NCBI GenBank assembly: GCA_022818135.1
Contig: JAFMSR010000016.1
Span: forward strand, 43,076,093-43,140,092
Reading direction: 5' to 3'
Origin: Saxidomus purpurata
Taxonomy: Eukaryota > Mollusca > Bivalvia > Venerida > Veneridae
DNA length: 64,000 nucleotides
Under the pieces are notes generated by a model. It saw only the letters and a program-made list of their open reading frames with translations, searched no databases and was not told the DNA's origin. Each line of letters opens with the position of its first letter. Position 1 is the first letter of the stretch. Shown piece by piece: positions 45,864 through 57,174 of the stretch. The position numbers were made by a program, and so were the translations under genes.

Positions 45864-45977
45864 GTTATGTACTGTGTTCACGCTATGTCCGTGTCCTTGT
45901 TTTCTGACTCAATCGCGGGCAACGATTCGTAATAGGCCTTGTACATGTCTGGAATAATGTCCTTACATAAATTGATC
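45864..45977 (-). other. Short open frame between gypsy copy and Naiad array
   Basis: On the minus strand 33 codons, L-I-N-L-C-K-D-I-I-P-D-M-Y-K-A-Y-Y ending E-N-K-D-T-D-I-A and a stop, are cut at the 5' side by the Naiad insertion. It looks like the C-terminus of a real protein, unidentified; it may be chance. Confidence 0.25.
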
Positions 45978-46396
45978 AAAAAAACAAAAATAATATCAAA
46001 CAGGGAATGCCACGTACCAAAAACGCAGCCTCCCCAAAACGAACCCCACAGCACCCAGAAGCGCACACCACCAACACACACACACACACGCACACGCACA
46101 CACACACGACACACACAATCATGTACACACACACATATACACTACCAACACACACTAGCATACAAAGCAAACACACGAGGACAAAACGAACAATTAAAGG
46201 AACACAGTGGGGCACCGCCTTGGAACGGTCAGTGGCAAAAACACCACTGGGGAGTTTAAACCGGTTTATGGTGCGCACCCAACCTCACTCTTACCCCCAC
46301 CATGTTCCAAAGTCACAGGACAGTGTAAATAAAAGTAATCCCTGCTAGGTGAATCTCTAACACACGCAATGGAAACAAAAGGCATGGTATGTAAAA
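45978..46396 (-). mobile_element. Naiad unit A: downstream pseudo-LTR
   Basis: A 5'-truncated unit (distal 3' UTR, (TG)n tract, tail) directly abutting unit B. It shares its truncation point (GGCATGGTATGTAAAA on plus), its microsatellite pattern and the variant AGCGCACACC with unit C. These shared details mark A and C as a pseudo-LTR pair around B. Confidence 0.9.
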
Positions 46397-46940
46397 AAAC
46401 AAAAATAATATCAAACAGGGAATGCCACGTACCAAAAACGCAGCCTCCCCAAAACGAACCCCACAGCACCCAGAAGTGCACACCACCAACACACACATAC
46501 ACACACACGCACACACACACGCACACACACACAATCATGTACACACACACATATACACTACCAACACACACTAGCATACAAAGCAAACACACGAGGACAA
46601 AACGAACAATTAAAGGAACACAGTGGGGCACCGCCTTGGAACGGTCAGTGGCAAAAACACCACTGGGGAGCTTAAACCGGTTTATGGTGCGCACCCAACC
46701 TCACTCTTACCCCCACCATGTTCCAAAGTCACAGGACAGTGTAAATAAAAGTAATCCCTGCTAGGTGAATCTCTAACACACGCAATGGAAACAAAAGGCA
46801 TGGTATGTAAAACACAAAAATGCTCGTGTATAAATATATAAAAAGCAAACCTTGAGAACCAAAAAACGTATGTACTCAATGCCTTTGCAGAAGGCAGAGC
46901 ACCAAGAGAAACACCCTTAAGGGCCCGACGAAACAGGCCA

Positions 46941-47004
46941 GAGGACAGAAATCAAAACAGTTTCGTCCCAGTGGGATTTAAAAACTGCCCATCACAGAGT
47001 CCTC
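46941..47004 (-). promoter_or_regulatory. SECIS-like element of Naiad unit B
   Basis: Identical over 64 bases to 6304-6367 (helix 1 GAGGAC/GTCCTC, UGAU/UGAU quartet, nine-pair helix 2, apical AAA, extra mini-stem). It starts 12 nt after the stop at 47016-47018. Confidence 0.88.
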
Positions 47005-47015
47005 CCCCTCTTCCG

Positions 47016-50000
47016 TCAGACACAATCAAAGAGGGAAGCATAGCGTCCAACTGTAAACGGGTTGAACACCAAACATGCGGTGTGTCTCAAAACAGTTGGG
47101 TCGTAACCTCTTTTAACAAAACGTTTTATAATTTTAGCAAATACAGTTGGAAAATTGCCATGACCCAAAATCTTACGAAGTTTGTAAACCACATCCCCAT
47201 AAAAATCGGGTTTTGAAATACCTTCTCGCAGAAGAGTCTTTAGATTACTATTGAATTTCAAAACCAAATCAGAATTACGATAGTAAAATTTAGCAAAATA
47301 TTTACGCAATTGTAATAACGGTAGCCCTGTTGAAGAAGTTTATTTGTAATATATTGATTACGTTCATTGAAATCCTCAACATAACTACACGCTCTGGCAA
47401 ACCGAATTAACTGAGAAATGTATACCCCATAAGATGTAGCATGAGGTACATCCCCATCCAAATGGGGGAAATTTACAATACTAAAATTAAAATCATCCCT
47501 CTTGTCATAAATTTTGGTATGTATAATATTGTTATAAATAGAGAGATGTAAATCTAAAAATGAAGCACCAGTATCCAAATTGTTAGTTTTAATTAACTGG
47601 AGTTCCCGGGGATAAATAGTGTCCACCAATTGACCAAAAAACGGGTTATCCATATTAAGAATATCATCCAGATAGCGTGATGTATTATTAAAAGCAGTGA
47701 AAATGTCTGCCTGCGTGTCTGGAGAAAGACTCAACATAAAGTCTCTTTCATAACAATATAAAAACAAATCTGCGACAAGGGGTGCACAATTTGTTCCCAT
47801 GGGAATACCGATTACTTGTCTGAAAACTGCATTCCCAAACCTTATATAAATGTTGTTCAATAAAAAGGAAAGGGCTTTACAAACTTCGTCACAGGTCCAC
47901 ATAGTATAATGTTTAACAATACAGCTAGTAAAAAAAGCTTTATCGAAATTGCAGGCGAGAAATGTAACATTCTCCCTGGCAAAAGTCTTTTGAATTAGGG
48001 CAGTTAGCTTGTCATTTATCAAATTATGTGGTAAAGTGGTATACAGAGTAGAAAAATCGTATGTACTGACTGAAGTTACTTTGTAATTATTAACTTTAAA
48101 CTTATCCAGGATTTCGCCAGAATTTTTGATCGACCAAAATAAATGTTTACCAGAGTTTTCGTATACTTTATCACAATATCTTTTCACGTGGGCTTTTATA
48201 GCAGTTAGGCAAGATGTTAATAGTTTTGAAATATTTGTAGTGGTACAAGAGCTTGAATTAGCGATGAAACGAGCTTTATATGGTTGTTTATGTAATTTAG
48301 GAATCCAGTACATAGTAGGAAGTTTAATATGTTGATCATCTATACGAACTTTCAAATTAGAAACTTCACTGATGTGATCAGTGACCACATTTTGTTCATC
48401 GGAAGGACTCAATATATAAGCTTTAGTGCTATTTAGTTCGTTTTGTAAAACATTAATATAATGTAGGCGTCAAATGATGATAATATTGTTGGCCGCCTTG
48501 TCTGCTGGAACTAAGACATACTTAGAATGAAATTCTTGGATTTCCTTTTTCAGATGTCTTAAAGTAAACTTGGGTTTTGATGGAAGTAGGTGTTCATTTG
48601 TTTGGTAAAATTTTATACGAGAATCGACAATGTTAAAAATACTTCGTTTCCAAGACGTTAATGCATTTGGATCAGCATTCTCACGACGACACCATTTAAC
48701 ACAAAAAGTTTCGATGGATTCCGCAATATGACCACGACAAGCATGAAAATCAATAGTAGAAGGAATTCTGTATTTTGGTCCTTTAAAGAATAAATTACGA
48801 ATACGCTTGTCTTTAATAATATCAAAATTACCAGTGATGACATGACCGGCATCTGAATAGCAAAATTTCGAGTTTTTACATTCGCAGTAAGAAGGGGTAT
48901 TTGTTTGAACATCTAGGTCGGAAACAATTTTATTGTAATTGAATATTACATTTCTAACAGGTGTTTTATATTTATAACAGATAATAGGAACTTCGGAGTT
49001 TCGGAAATACTTAGGCACAGAATCAATGACACGTCTATCACGAAATATACTGGGTATATCGATGAAGTCAATACCTTTATTAATGAAATGAATTTTAAGA
49101 AAATGTCTATCATGATCAGATTGAGTGTCAATATGTGGACGGAGAACGTGTTGTGTGTAATGTTGGATAAGATATGACACAGTGTAAAACGGATCAGTTT
49201 GAATAACGTACTGGTCCGCTTCCTCGTCTAGTTTTTTAAGAGACTGAATAGATAAAGATGTGAGACGAGAAAGCATTGAATGTCTACCAGAGTTTGAAAG
49301 AATTATATCGAGGTCTGCAACAGAAATATTGACTTTTGATTTGCGCTTAATATTACCATTGCGTCTAATTCCATGAGACCTAGATTTACGTTTCCTAATA
49401 TTCAAAATTGAAAATATATCGATATCAGGGTTTTTAGAGATATTACCTTCTTGATAAATATTATCATTTAAGCCCAACGGAAACGGTGACTGTAAATTTG
49501 TAATCCATTTGAATTCTGCTAAATGTCTGGCTTTGATTTTAAAACTAGATGTACAATTTATATCATAGACGATTTGCTCTACTGGCTGAATGGTTACCTG
49601 ATCAATTGTATGGCCAGATTTACGAAAGTGTTGATATAAAAATGTAGTGAACTTCTTCCGACTTCGCATTTTGTAAGAATGCTCGCGGAAACGAATTTTT
49701 AAAGATCGCCCAGTTTGCCCAACATACTGAATACCACAATTGGGTGCGTTTCAAGTCAGTACATAAATCATGTGGGACGCATTTCAATCAACGTCAGAGT
49801 TAAGTACCACATTAAAAGTTCTGCCGTTAACATTTGAGGTAATTGTAGACCTGTGCGATAAATGATTGCAACAACCGCACCTCTTAGCATTGCACTTGTT
49901 AATAGAACGGTACCCTCTACATCTCTGCGGAAAATTTGTATGTTTAATTTTATATTTCTTCAGTATAGTAGAAGTTAAAGGTGACAGACGAATACGCAGA

Positions 50001-50479
50001 CTACTACGAAAAACAGCCGGAGAATTAAAATGAGTACGTGGAATATAAAATGACCGTGCAGAATGTAGCTTTAAAGGAGAAAGGCAGATAGATGGTGTAT
50101 GTCTTAAAAAAGTACTGTTGTTATTAGGCAGATGTACAGATGATGCAGAGTGTAACCGAAGAGGTGAAAGAATTAATTTCGGAACTATATTATATGTACT
50201 CATGTAATGTAATTTTGTAATACCATTCTGTGAAAAGTGGCGTTCGGGTAGAAAAGTCATCAGTATCAATTCGTCAAGTGAAAATATTAAGCGACAATTA
50301 AACACAACCTGGTTAATCGCGCTGGAGGTCGCACAATACAATAGGACGGGATAACTAGCATGGACCCGAATGCCAGTGAACACAGAACCTTCAACACGGT
50401 ATAAAATACTCCTCATCTTGACAGAGGCCGAGGGTTTAGAACGAATAACAATCCCTGAAGGATGAAAATATAACAACAT
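47016..50479 (-). CDS. Naiad polyprotein: GIY-YIG endonuclease, CxC linker, PLE reverse transcriptase; probable selenoprotein
   Basis: Makes the element's own copying and nicking enzyme: GIY-YIG cuts the target and the RT primes from it. It has ~1154 codons from the ATG at 50479. Residues 1-230: basic Ser-rich region ending in a Cys cluster (K-C-N-A-K-R-C-G-C-C-N-H). ~237-300: GIY-YIG (I-Y-V-L-T; Q-Y-V-G-Q-T-G-R-S; F-R-E-H; Y-Q-H-F-R-K-S-G-H). ~532: C-E-C linker. ~700-1060: RT with Y-D-F-S-T-L-Y-T-T-L (807), G-I-P-M-G-T-N-C-A-P (891) and R-Y-L-D-D-I-L (935). TGA at codons 232, 243 and 670 is in frame and lies where relatives have Cys. A missing A near 47309 shifts the frame for the last ~97 codons, which are otherwise open to the stop at 47016. 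Selenocysteine decoding is inferred from the SECIS. Confidence 0.9.
48470..48472 (-). other. In-frame TGA 3 (codon 670), putative selenocysteine
   Basis: A-D-K-A-A-N-N-I-I-I-I then TGA then R-L-H-Y-I-N-V-L: relatives of this RT usually have Cys or another residue after this hydrophobic strand. The frame is open on both sides. Confidence 0.8.
48878..48886 (-). other. CxC motif codons of the Naiad linker
   Basis: TGC-GAA-TGT encodes C-E-C within S-Y-C-E-C-K-N-S-K-F-C, the short Cys domain between endonuclease and RT described for N-terminal-endonuclease PLEs. Confidence 0.85.
49751..49753 (-). other. In-frame TGA 2 (codon 243), putative selenocysteine
   Basis: I-Y-V-L-T then TGA then N-A-P-N-C-G-I-Q-Y-V-G: the position of the conserved Cys in the PLE endonuclease CCHH motif. 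Confidence 0.85.
49784..49786 (-). other. In-frame TGA 1 (codon 232), putative selenocysteine
   Basis: N-S-D-V-D then TGA then N-A-S-H-M-I-Y-V-L-T, just before the GIY-YIG core. The frame is open on both sides. Confidence 0.8.
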
Positions 50480-50544
50480 TGATTGAATGTACGGGGAGAC
50501 TTTTTACGGCCGCCACACGGCACAAACAACACAGTTGTGAGCAT

Positions 50545-50961
50545 AAAAACAAAAATAATATCAAACAGGGAATGCCACGTACCAAAAACGCAGCCTCCCC
50601 AAAACGAACCCCACAGCACCCAGAAGCGCACACCACCAACACACACACACACACGCACACGCACACACACACGACACACACAATCATGTACACACACACA
50701 TATACACTACCAACACACACTAGCATACAAAGCAAACACACGAGGACAAAACGAACAATTAAAGGAACACAGTGGGGCACCGCCTTGGAACGGTCAGTGG
50801 CAAAAACACCACTGGGGAGCTTAAACCGGTTTATGGTGCGCACCCAACCTCACTCTTACCCCCACCATGTTCCAAAGTCACAGGACAGTGTAAATAAAAG
50901 TAATCCCTGCTAGGTGAATCTCTAACACACGCAATGGAAACAAAAGGCATGGTATGTAAAA
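50545..50961 (-). mobile_element. Naiad unit C: upstream pseudo-LTR
   Basis: Same content and same 5' truncation point as unit A, with an identical (CA)n pattern and the AGCGCACACC variant; only about one base differs in the region I compared (GAGCTTAAACC versus GAGTTTAAACC). Confidence 0.9.
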
Positions 50962-51053
50962 AAACAAAAATAATATCAAACAGGGAATGCCACGTACCAA
51001 AAACGCAGCCTCCCCAAAACGAACCCCACAGCACCCAGAAGTGCACACCACCA

Positions 51054-51084
<31 letters not shown>

Positions 51085-51229
51085 CACACGACACACACAC
51101 ACAATCATGTACACACACACATATACACTACCAACACACACTAGCATACAAAGCAAACACACGAGGACAAAACGAACAATTAAAGGAACACAGTGGGGCA
51201 CCGCCTTGGAACGGTCAGTGGCAAAAACA
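50962..51229 (-). mobile_element. Naiad unit D: outermost truncated unit
   Basis: Shorter 5'-truncated tail unit ending at GTGGCAAAAACA, in tandem with unit C. It has a different (CA)n pattern and AGTGCACACC, so it is not the same template as A and C. Confidence 0.88.
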
Positions 51230-51499
51230 GTCATGTATCTTTTTCAATGACATGGGCAGTTTAAATAGGTAACACATGCTCAAGTTAGAGTTATTCTATA
51301 ACCATTTATTCGATTTTCGCTGTTTCCTTGATGCTATTGCTTGAACTTGAATTTCATTGAATTCCTCATTGTTAAACGTGTAAGTCGCGAACACTGATCA
51401 TGCAGTGTCCTCTCTTATCTGGATCCACTTTATTGTCAGCCAATTGGCCCGATTACTCGTAGTAGAAATATTGAGATTTGGTTTGAAGATGATCCTATA
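51230..51499. other. No gene recognised
   Basis: Flank of the Naiad array; no target duplication matching 45964-45977 was seen. Confidence 0.4.
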
Positions 51500-51770
51500 A
51501 TGATTGATATCGGCTCCATTCTGTGGTGTGTCAACCGTCTTTTCTGCGATACTTGTCCCATGTTGTGTGATATTTGCCCCGTCTTTGTGGAACTGACTCC
51601 GTTTTGTATGATACTCGCCCCATCATATGTGGTATCGACCCCATCTTGTGTAGTGTTGTGTTGTGAGATTGGCCCCTTCCTGTTTTTTATCCACTCTATT
51701 GTATGGAATTCGCCCCGTGTTGTGTGATATCGGCCCTTTCTAGGGTGATATCTGCCCCATTTTGTGATGT
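51500..51770. repeat. ~30-bp degenerate minisatellite
   Basis: About nine diverged copies of a unit near TTGTGTGATATTCGCCCCAT. The 75-codon Cys-rich frame across it is a repeat artefact. Confidence 0.8.
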
Positions 51771-51774
51771 ATTA

Positions 51775-53661
51775 TCACCTGTATGTCATTTGCACTGCAT
51801 TGTAGATTATTACTACTATATGTAGATATACATGATCACACTTACATTTACAGTTTTGAATTAGTATTTAGAAATATATTAACAAAAGTATGTCTGTCTA
51901 TAAAATTATATAAATGAAAAAATGTCAAACACAATGATTATTGATACATTACATTAATGCATGTACATACTGGGTATATAGTATAACTATATTAATGATT
52001 TAATTGGTATAAATAGTATACGGTCTTGTTAATAATATACTTCAATTATGTCATAAAACGGTTTCTTTCAGTATAAATCGATAATACCGATTTCTTTTCT
52101 AACCAATCTGATCGAAAGTGTTACATTCCCAGAAGTTAATATAAATTGCACGCTGAAATTGTATGTGTTTATTTAGAACATTAATATACAGAGACAAATC
52201 TCTCATTATGATATTACATTATTGAGATTATGAACAAAACAAGTGATAAACTTATACACACTGCTGAGGCAATATTTATCAAAGGCACCAGGAGAGCAAT
52301 TTAAATCAAGGTGCATGTTTTAACTTAAGAACAAAAAAGTACCGTTTATCATAAGAGCACTTTTGTGCAAACAAAAATACAACATACTTTTCATCGCAAA
52401 AAGGTGCCATATGTCAAATGGTACCTTTTTCCACTGAATGACTTACATATGGTACCTTTTCCACAAAAAATTATCATGGTTTATCACTTGTTACTTTTAG
52501 GTAACTGATAATTCGTGTATGATTAATAGGTATATAATTCATGTTTCTGTATCATGTGTAGATATCATGTAACTGCATCGAAATATATCAAAAAGTCTTC
52601 TTTTTTAATGTTAGTTGGCACCTTTTTGCACTAAGGTTGCGATTTTATTCTATATCAGGGGATTTTAACAACCACGTTGTTTTTATTTAAATGATAAGAT
52701 CGTTCTTGATTGCATCCTGTAAAGTTCGTTTATATGAAGGTTACGTCCTCGCGCCCGCATAAAAACTATTTATTACTTTTAGCAAGTACTCTGCATGCGC
52801 GATACACATTTTATTGCTACTACAATGTACTAGTACATTTACGGGTATATTTCGAATACCAATAATAGTAAATAAAAGTCATATAATATTATAGTGCATG
52901 CAACATCACCAAAGTATTCGTTTTCAGTGTTCCGGTTGCGATGTAGTGTTAAAACGGTTGTGACATGCATGCTGTTTATTAATTTTGTAAATCAAATCAA
53001 TAAAATAAAATGTATTAAGTAGTAAGCTCGAGCTTTCATAATTAGTTGCACAACTTTTAGGGTAATCAAAGTTGATCATATGACTTCTGTTACTCGAAGC
53101 CTTTACGCAAAATACGGTCTGCATTCGTGACTTGCATATACGCGATATGCGTAAACGAACATATTTTTTATTCGAAATTACGAAAATATCTGCAAAGTTA
53201 CTTTCTTCAAGTGTTACCTAATGGACATACTAATAGATTGAAAATGTAAAAATAATCAATAGGGAAAATAACAAGAGATATGTTCATGTAACAGGCGTCG
53301 GCTTTAATATTGCTGTCCACCTGCTGTAAGTTCAAGTTCCAGTTTTAAACAAAAGAGCGGTTTCACTTAAGACAATACTTAATACATGTATGATAATTAA
53401 ACAATATTACATCATCAACGGAAACCTTTGACGCCTAAATTGCACTTGATGAGTCACTTACTTATAATTGAACAACATTCATTATTATTCATGCAATATA
53501 CTTTTAATTGAATTTACTGAGACAACTGACTTTTTTCAAATTGTTGAAATATGTAATTGGCAGAACACATATGCATATTAAAATGCACGAATCTTCACTC
53601 AAAAGTTTACTGAACGTAAGTGGCCGCATAGGTTTACTGTTTCATGCACACATATATATAC
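51775..53661. other. No gene recognised; palindromic repeats at 52395-52465
   Basis: AT-rich. 52395-52465 carries two copies of the 'CATATGTCAAATGGTACC' palindromic motif, and 52615 a partial one. Otherwise nothing was assigned. Confidence 0.5.
52395..52465. repeat. Palindromic CATATG...GGTACC motif, second cluster
   Basis: 'AGGTGCCATATGTCAAATGG' with 'TACCTTTTT' and 'TACATATGGTACCTTTT'; same family as 43745-43930. Confidence 0.75.
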
Positions 53662-53665
53662 TTAA

Positions 53666-54477
53666 GGTACTACACCCCTAATAAAAACCTCCATTTGAAA
53701 CTCTTCAATTTTAATGAGCTAGCCTATGTTGTTAAGCATTGGACTTAAGATCTTTTGAGGTTTTTGGGGGCGTAGGTTCGAATCCAGCCGGAACCCCAAT
53801 TTTATTTTTACTTTTCTTCTTTGTTTTCATTATTTTGCACTTTTCTTCATAATGTTTATATTGTTTTAGACTAAAAAGAAATTAAATATTTTTTTTTACG
53901 AATTAGTATTAGCTTATTTGAAGATTTTATTACTTGTAGACACGTCTAAAATTGTCGATGGAGATTTTCAAAATCAAATTATTTTAAATAGAGACGGTAA
54001 AACATTGTGAATTTTTAGCATGCTGTTCCAAAAATGTTATAGATAATTTTAATATACAAAAAGACATACCCCATTTCTAGAAAATGTTGATTTTTCCTGT
54101 TTGAAAATTTTTCAAAATTGAACATGGCCAAAAAAGAACATGAAAATTGTAATACTATCTGATTATTTCATAAAAGTTTTATAAAACTTGTTGATTATAT
54201 AGTAAATGGTGTGTAATTTCTGAAAGAAAACATAGTTCTTGTTACTCTGATACCAAAGATTTGAATAGTAAATGAAACACATGTATTTTCTTATCTCTTG
54301 TGTGAGGTCATTTTATAGATAATTCCAAAATGGGGGTAGGGTTATTCAAATTGCTATAACTTTTTTTTTCACGGTAATATTCTTTTAAAATGTGTTTTTA
54401 AATCCAGGAAATGATACAGACTAAGAACATATTAAGCCTATAATGATTTGAATAGGTGCCCATTAGGGTCTACTACC
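53666..54477. mobile_element. TTAA-flanked element carrying a tRNA-like sequence
   Basis: GGTACTACACCCCTAAT at the left and ATTAGGGTCTACTACC at the right are imperfect inverted repeats, bounded by TTAA at 53662-53665 and 54478-54481. TTAA duplication suggests a piggyBac- or Kolobok-type non-autonomous element. No protein is encoded; a tRNA-like segment lies near the left end. Confidence 0.7.
53710..53796 (+). tRNA. Degenerate tRNA-Leu(UAA)-like sequence inside the TTAA element
   Basis: A D-arm-like AGCCTATGTTGTTAAGC (A-box region), an anticodon loop CTTAAGA after GGA (53743-53749) giving anticodon UAA, a long variable part and a perfect B box GGTTCGAATCC (53775-53785). The acceptor stem does not pair well, so it is likely a pseudogene or promoter relic rather than a working tRNA. 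Confidence 0.5.
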
Positions 54478-54481
54478 TTAA

Positions 54482-54950
54482 ACGCATGTAACGGTATTCT
54501 GTATAATTATTTAGTGACTATCTTCTGTTACCTTCAACAGTGTTGATCCTTGAACACTTTATAAGATCCAAACATATAAAATAGCAATATCTAAAATAAA
54601 ATCATTTTTAGGAGGTTGACGTCAATTATTAAAAATAGTTCTTTTTTCATTTTTTTTAAAATTTTAAATTGTTTAAGCAAGTGTCGTTGCCCAAGAACAC
54701 ACCGGAAACTGTCAAGGTGATTTTTTTCACTAGGGTCAAAGTCAATGTTATATTCTAGTTCGCAGAAATTAATGTCTGGTATTATTAAAGAACTTGGGAT
54801 TTTCAACAACTGTCATTTTCATCCAAAGAATAGTATAAAAAAGTGGTCTGTACAGTGAATAAATTACAGGAAAAGCCATAACAGAGTATGGACATGGTGG
54901 AATGTCACCTATCTTTATTACATATTTCTTCTTACTTTTCAAAGGGAATA
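54482..54950. other. No gene recognised
   Basis: AT-rich sequence between two DNA transposons. Confidence 0.4.
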
Positions 54951-54952
54951 TA

Positions 54953-56476
54953 TACTCAGCAAAAATAGAAACGTCCCTCCATATTTCAGGAAAGATTTAT
55001 CGAAAACCAAAAGGGTTACGTTTATGAATCAAAATAGAAAAACAAGTTCATTCATTTCTGTATCAAAACCAATTAATTGCATCTGGCTATCTTGTTAACT
55101 TTTAGATAACCGGTCAAGAGAGGTAGGGGTCAAAATCAAAAATCACAAAAACTCAGAAAGGTGTTATTGAATGTTTAGAGATTGAATTTCAATAAGAAAT
55201 GTGGCACATCCAGTAAATCTCGATAGTACCGAGTGTGGCCACCATTTGCATGAATGCCTGCAATGATCCTACGCCGCATCGACGTAACGTAACGCAATAC
55301 CAGTGCGTTGGGCAAATTTCTCCATTCCTGTTGTAACGCCCGTGTAAGATCGCGAACATTGTCAATCTGATGGTTAGCTCGTGCTATGCGGCCCAGCTGA
55401 TCCCATATATGCTCAATGGGGTTGAGATCCGGGGAAACCGCGGGCCATGGCATGACGTTGACATTGTTTTGCTGCAAGAATTGAGTGGTGACCCTGGCTA
55501 CAAGAGGGCGAGCATTGTCCTGCATCAATGTTACACCAGGACCATGCTGACGAATAAATGGTAAGGCATATGCATTTAGCACGTCTGCAACATAACGCTG
55601 TGCATTAATGTTGCCCTGTACAACAACCAAATCTGTCTTCCGGTTTCCCATGATCCCACCCCAGACCATTAAGCTCACTCCCCCAAACCTGTTCTTCTAA
55701 ACAATGCAACAAGCGGCGAATCTTTCATTTTTACGCCTGTATACCCTAAATCTTCCGTCAGTAAGCCCTTCTCCAGTTCAGATGACGTCGCGCTCATACC
55801 AGCCTGTCAGCATTGTGACGGTGAGTCATTATCTGACCAGTGTACGGGCGGCGTGCCCTGATTGGTTGGGCGTTACGACGCAACCGGTTGCGAATGGTCT
55901 GCCCTGAGACACCGTATTGCCTAGCAGTGACTGTGGCTGCCAATTGACGTTGACTTAAGTGCGTCAACGTAATGAAACGATCGGCTCTAGCCGTCGTTAC
56001 ACGAGGCCTACCAGGTCGCTGCCGGTCGTGAACAGCCCCAGTCTGCTGGTACCGGGCTGCAAGACGATCAATCGTCTTCCGACAGCACCCGAACCGACGC
56101 GCGACTACCCTGGCGGACATCCCACCCGCAAGCATCCCAATTGCCTGATTTCGCTCGTTTTCGGAAAGCCGTGGCATATCGAAAACAGTGAAAAATTAAA
56201 GAAAAAAATAATTTTCGGAATAGCCCCTATCGCATGAATGGTACGACATGAACTGAATCAACATATGGATGACATGTATAGCGTGCACGCGCAAAACGTG
56301 CAAATGACCGTTCCGGTTACTGGCCGATATGTAAACCGTGCGTATCGGGTAAACTGTACACGACCGTATTCTGAACATCGCCAGGGTTTAAAATACATGT
56401 ACATTGAACATGTAGCAACTACACAGACAAAGCTTCACCGGCTATAAAACAGGGACGTTTCTAGTTTTGCTGAGTA
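54953..56476 (-). mobile_element. Tc1-like (mariner superfamily) transposon
   Basis: Ends are ~26-base inverted repeats, TACTCAGCAAAA then TAGAAACGTCCCT, with one mismatch (54953-54978 and 56451-56476), bounded by TA. Length is 1524 bases, usual for Tc1. It holds one broken transposase gene on the minus strand. Confidence 0.92.
55175..56177 (-). pseudogene. Tc1-like DDE transposase, broken
   Basis: The N-terminal frame (56177-55794) starts M-P-R-L-S-E-N-E-R and carries the two helix-turn-helix DNA-binding units (A-R-R-F-G-C-C-R-K-T-I-D-R; V-S-G-Q-T-I-R-N-R-L) with G-R-P-R between. The catalytic part (55678-55175) has L-M-V-W-G-G, M-Q-D-N-A-R-P with the second Asp and S-P-D-L-N-P-I-E-H-I-W-D with the catalytic Glu of a DD34E-type triad. 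Between them (55680-55794) the region with the first catalytic Asp (usually S-D-E-S-R-F) is deleted and a TAG follows. It cannot be active. Confidence 0.92.
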
Positions 56477-56478
56477 TA

Positions 56479-57174
56479 ATTATATATTACCACCGGTATA
56501 CAAATATGTGTTTTTGATCTACACATTTTTTCTTTTTGTCTGAGCACTGATCTCACAAAAAGAGATCAAGTTAGACCTGATTTTTAATATCTGAATATAC
56601 ACTCATCATTTACATGTTTCTCTTTTGAGGAAAGATACATGTGAGTTACATAATTTACTCTATTATTTTTCATTATGACAGTAAGCATGGCTGTTATTCT
56701 TATTTTTATTACACACTATTTATCCCAAACAAGAAACCTGGTTTCTGTATAGTGCTTTCAAAGTCAAACTGTAACAGTTGTAAATATGGATCTGTTTTAG
56801 GACAGAAAGGTTGTCAAGTCATTTTTATGTATAATTCATTGGAACAATTAATTATATCCTCTTGTTTTAAGAAATGAAACTGGTCCCTTATTAATACACA
56901 GCATATTCAAGTTGTTTTATTGCCTCGGGTAGTACTTAAACCTTTGCTTCAATTTTCCCCTTATCAGTATATTATGTAAGATTACATAAAAAGGCTATGT
57001 CACAGGGACAATAAACTACACTATAGTCCAATTATGAGCACTGAACCATGAATTTACTAATATCTTACTGTAATTAGTTTAGTTTATACATACTGTAATT
57101 CAATGATAAAACCCAAGGAAGACATAAAGGTCAAAATCAGGCTAAACTTAAGAACTAGTTCTGCGGGCCCTTTT
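56479..57174. other. No gene recognised
   Basis: AT-rich; short frames only. Confidence 0.4.

Larger units (their letters stand above)
46397..50544 (-). mobile_element. Naiad unit B: near-full-length Penelope-like element
   Basis: About 4.15 kb on the minus strand: 5' UTR (50544-50480), a single long frame (50479-47016) with three internal TGA codons, SECIS-like hairpin, ~500-base 3' UTR with (TG)n and the family tail. N-terminal GIY-YIG, CxC linker and PLE reverse transcriptase are the permuted order that defines Naiad/Chlamys PLEs. One 1-nt frameshift near 47309 is the only evident lesion. Confidence 0.92.

Noticed and set aside
48470..49786. Reading the three in-frame TGAs of Naiad unit B simply as pseudogene stops
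   Set aside because: All are TGA, none TAA or TAG, two sit at expected Cys positions, homology continues in frame, and a SECIS fold is present. Ordinary decay remains the alternative until many copies are compared.
51500..51727. 75-codon Cys-rich frame resembling a small secreted peptide
   Set aside because: It follows the ~30-bp minisatellite period and lacks a signal peptide or regular cysteine framework.
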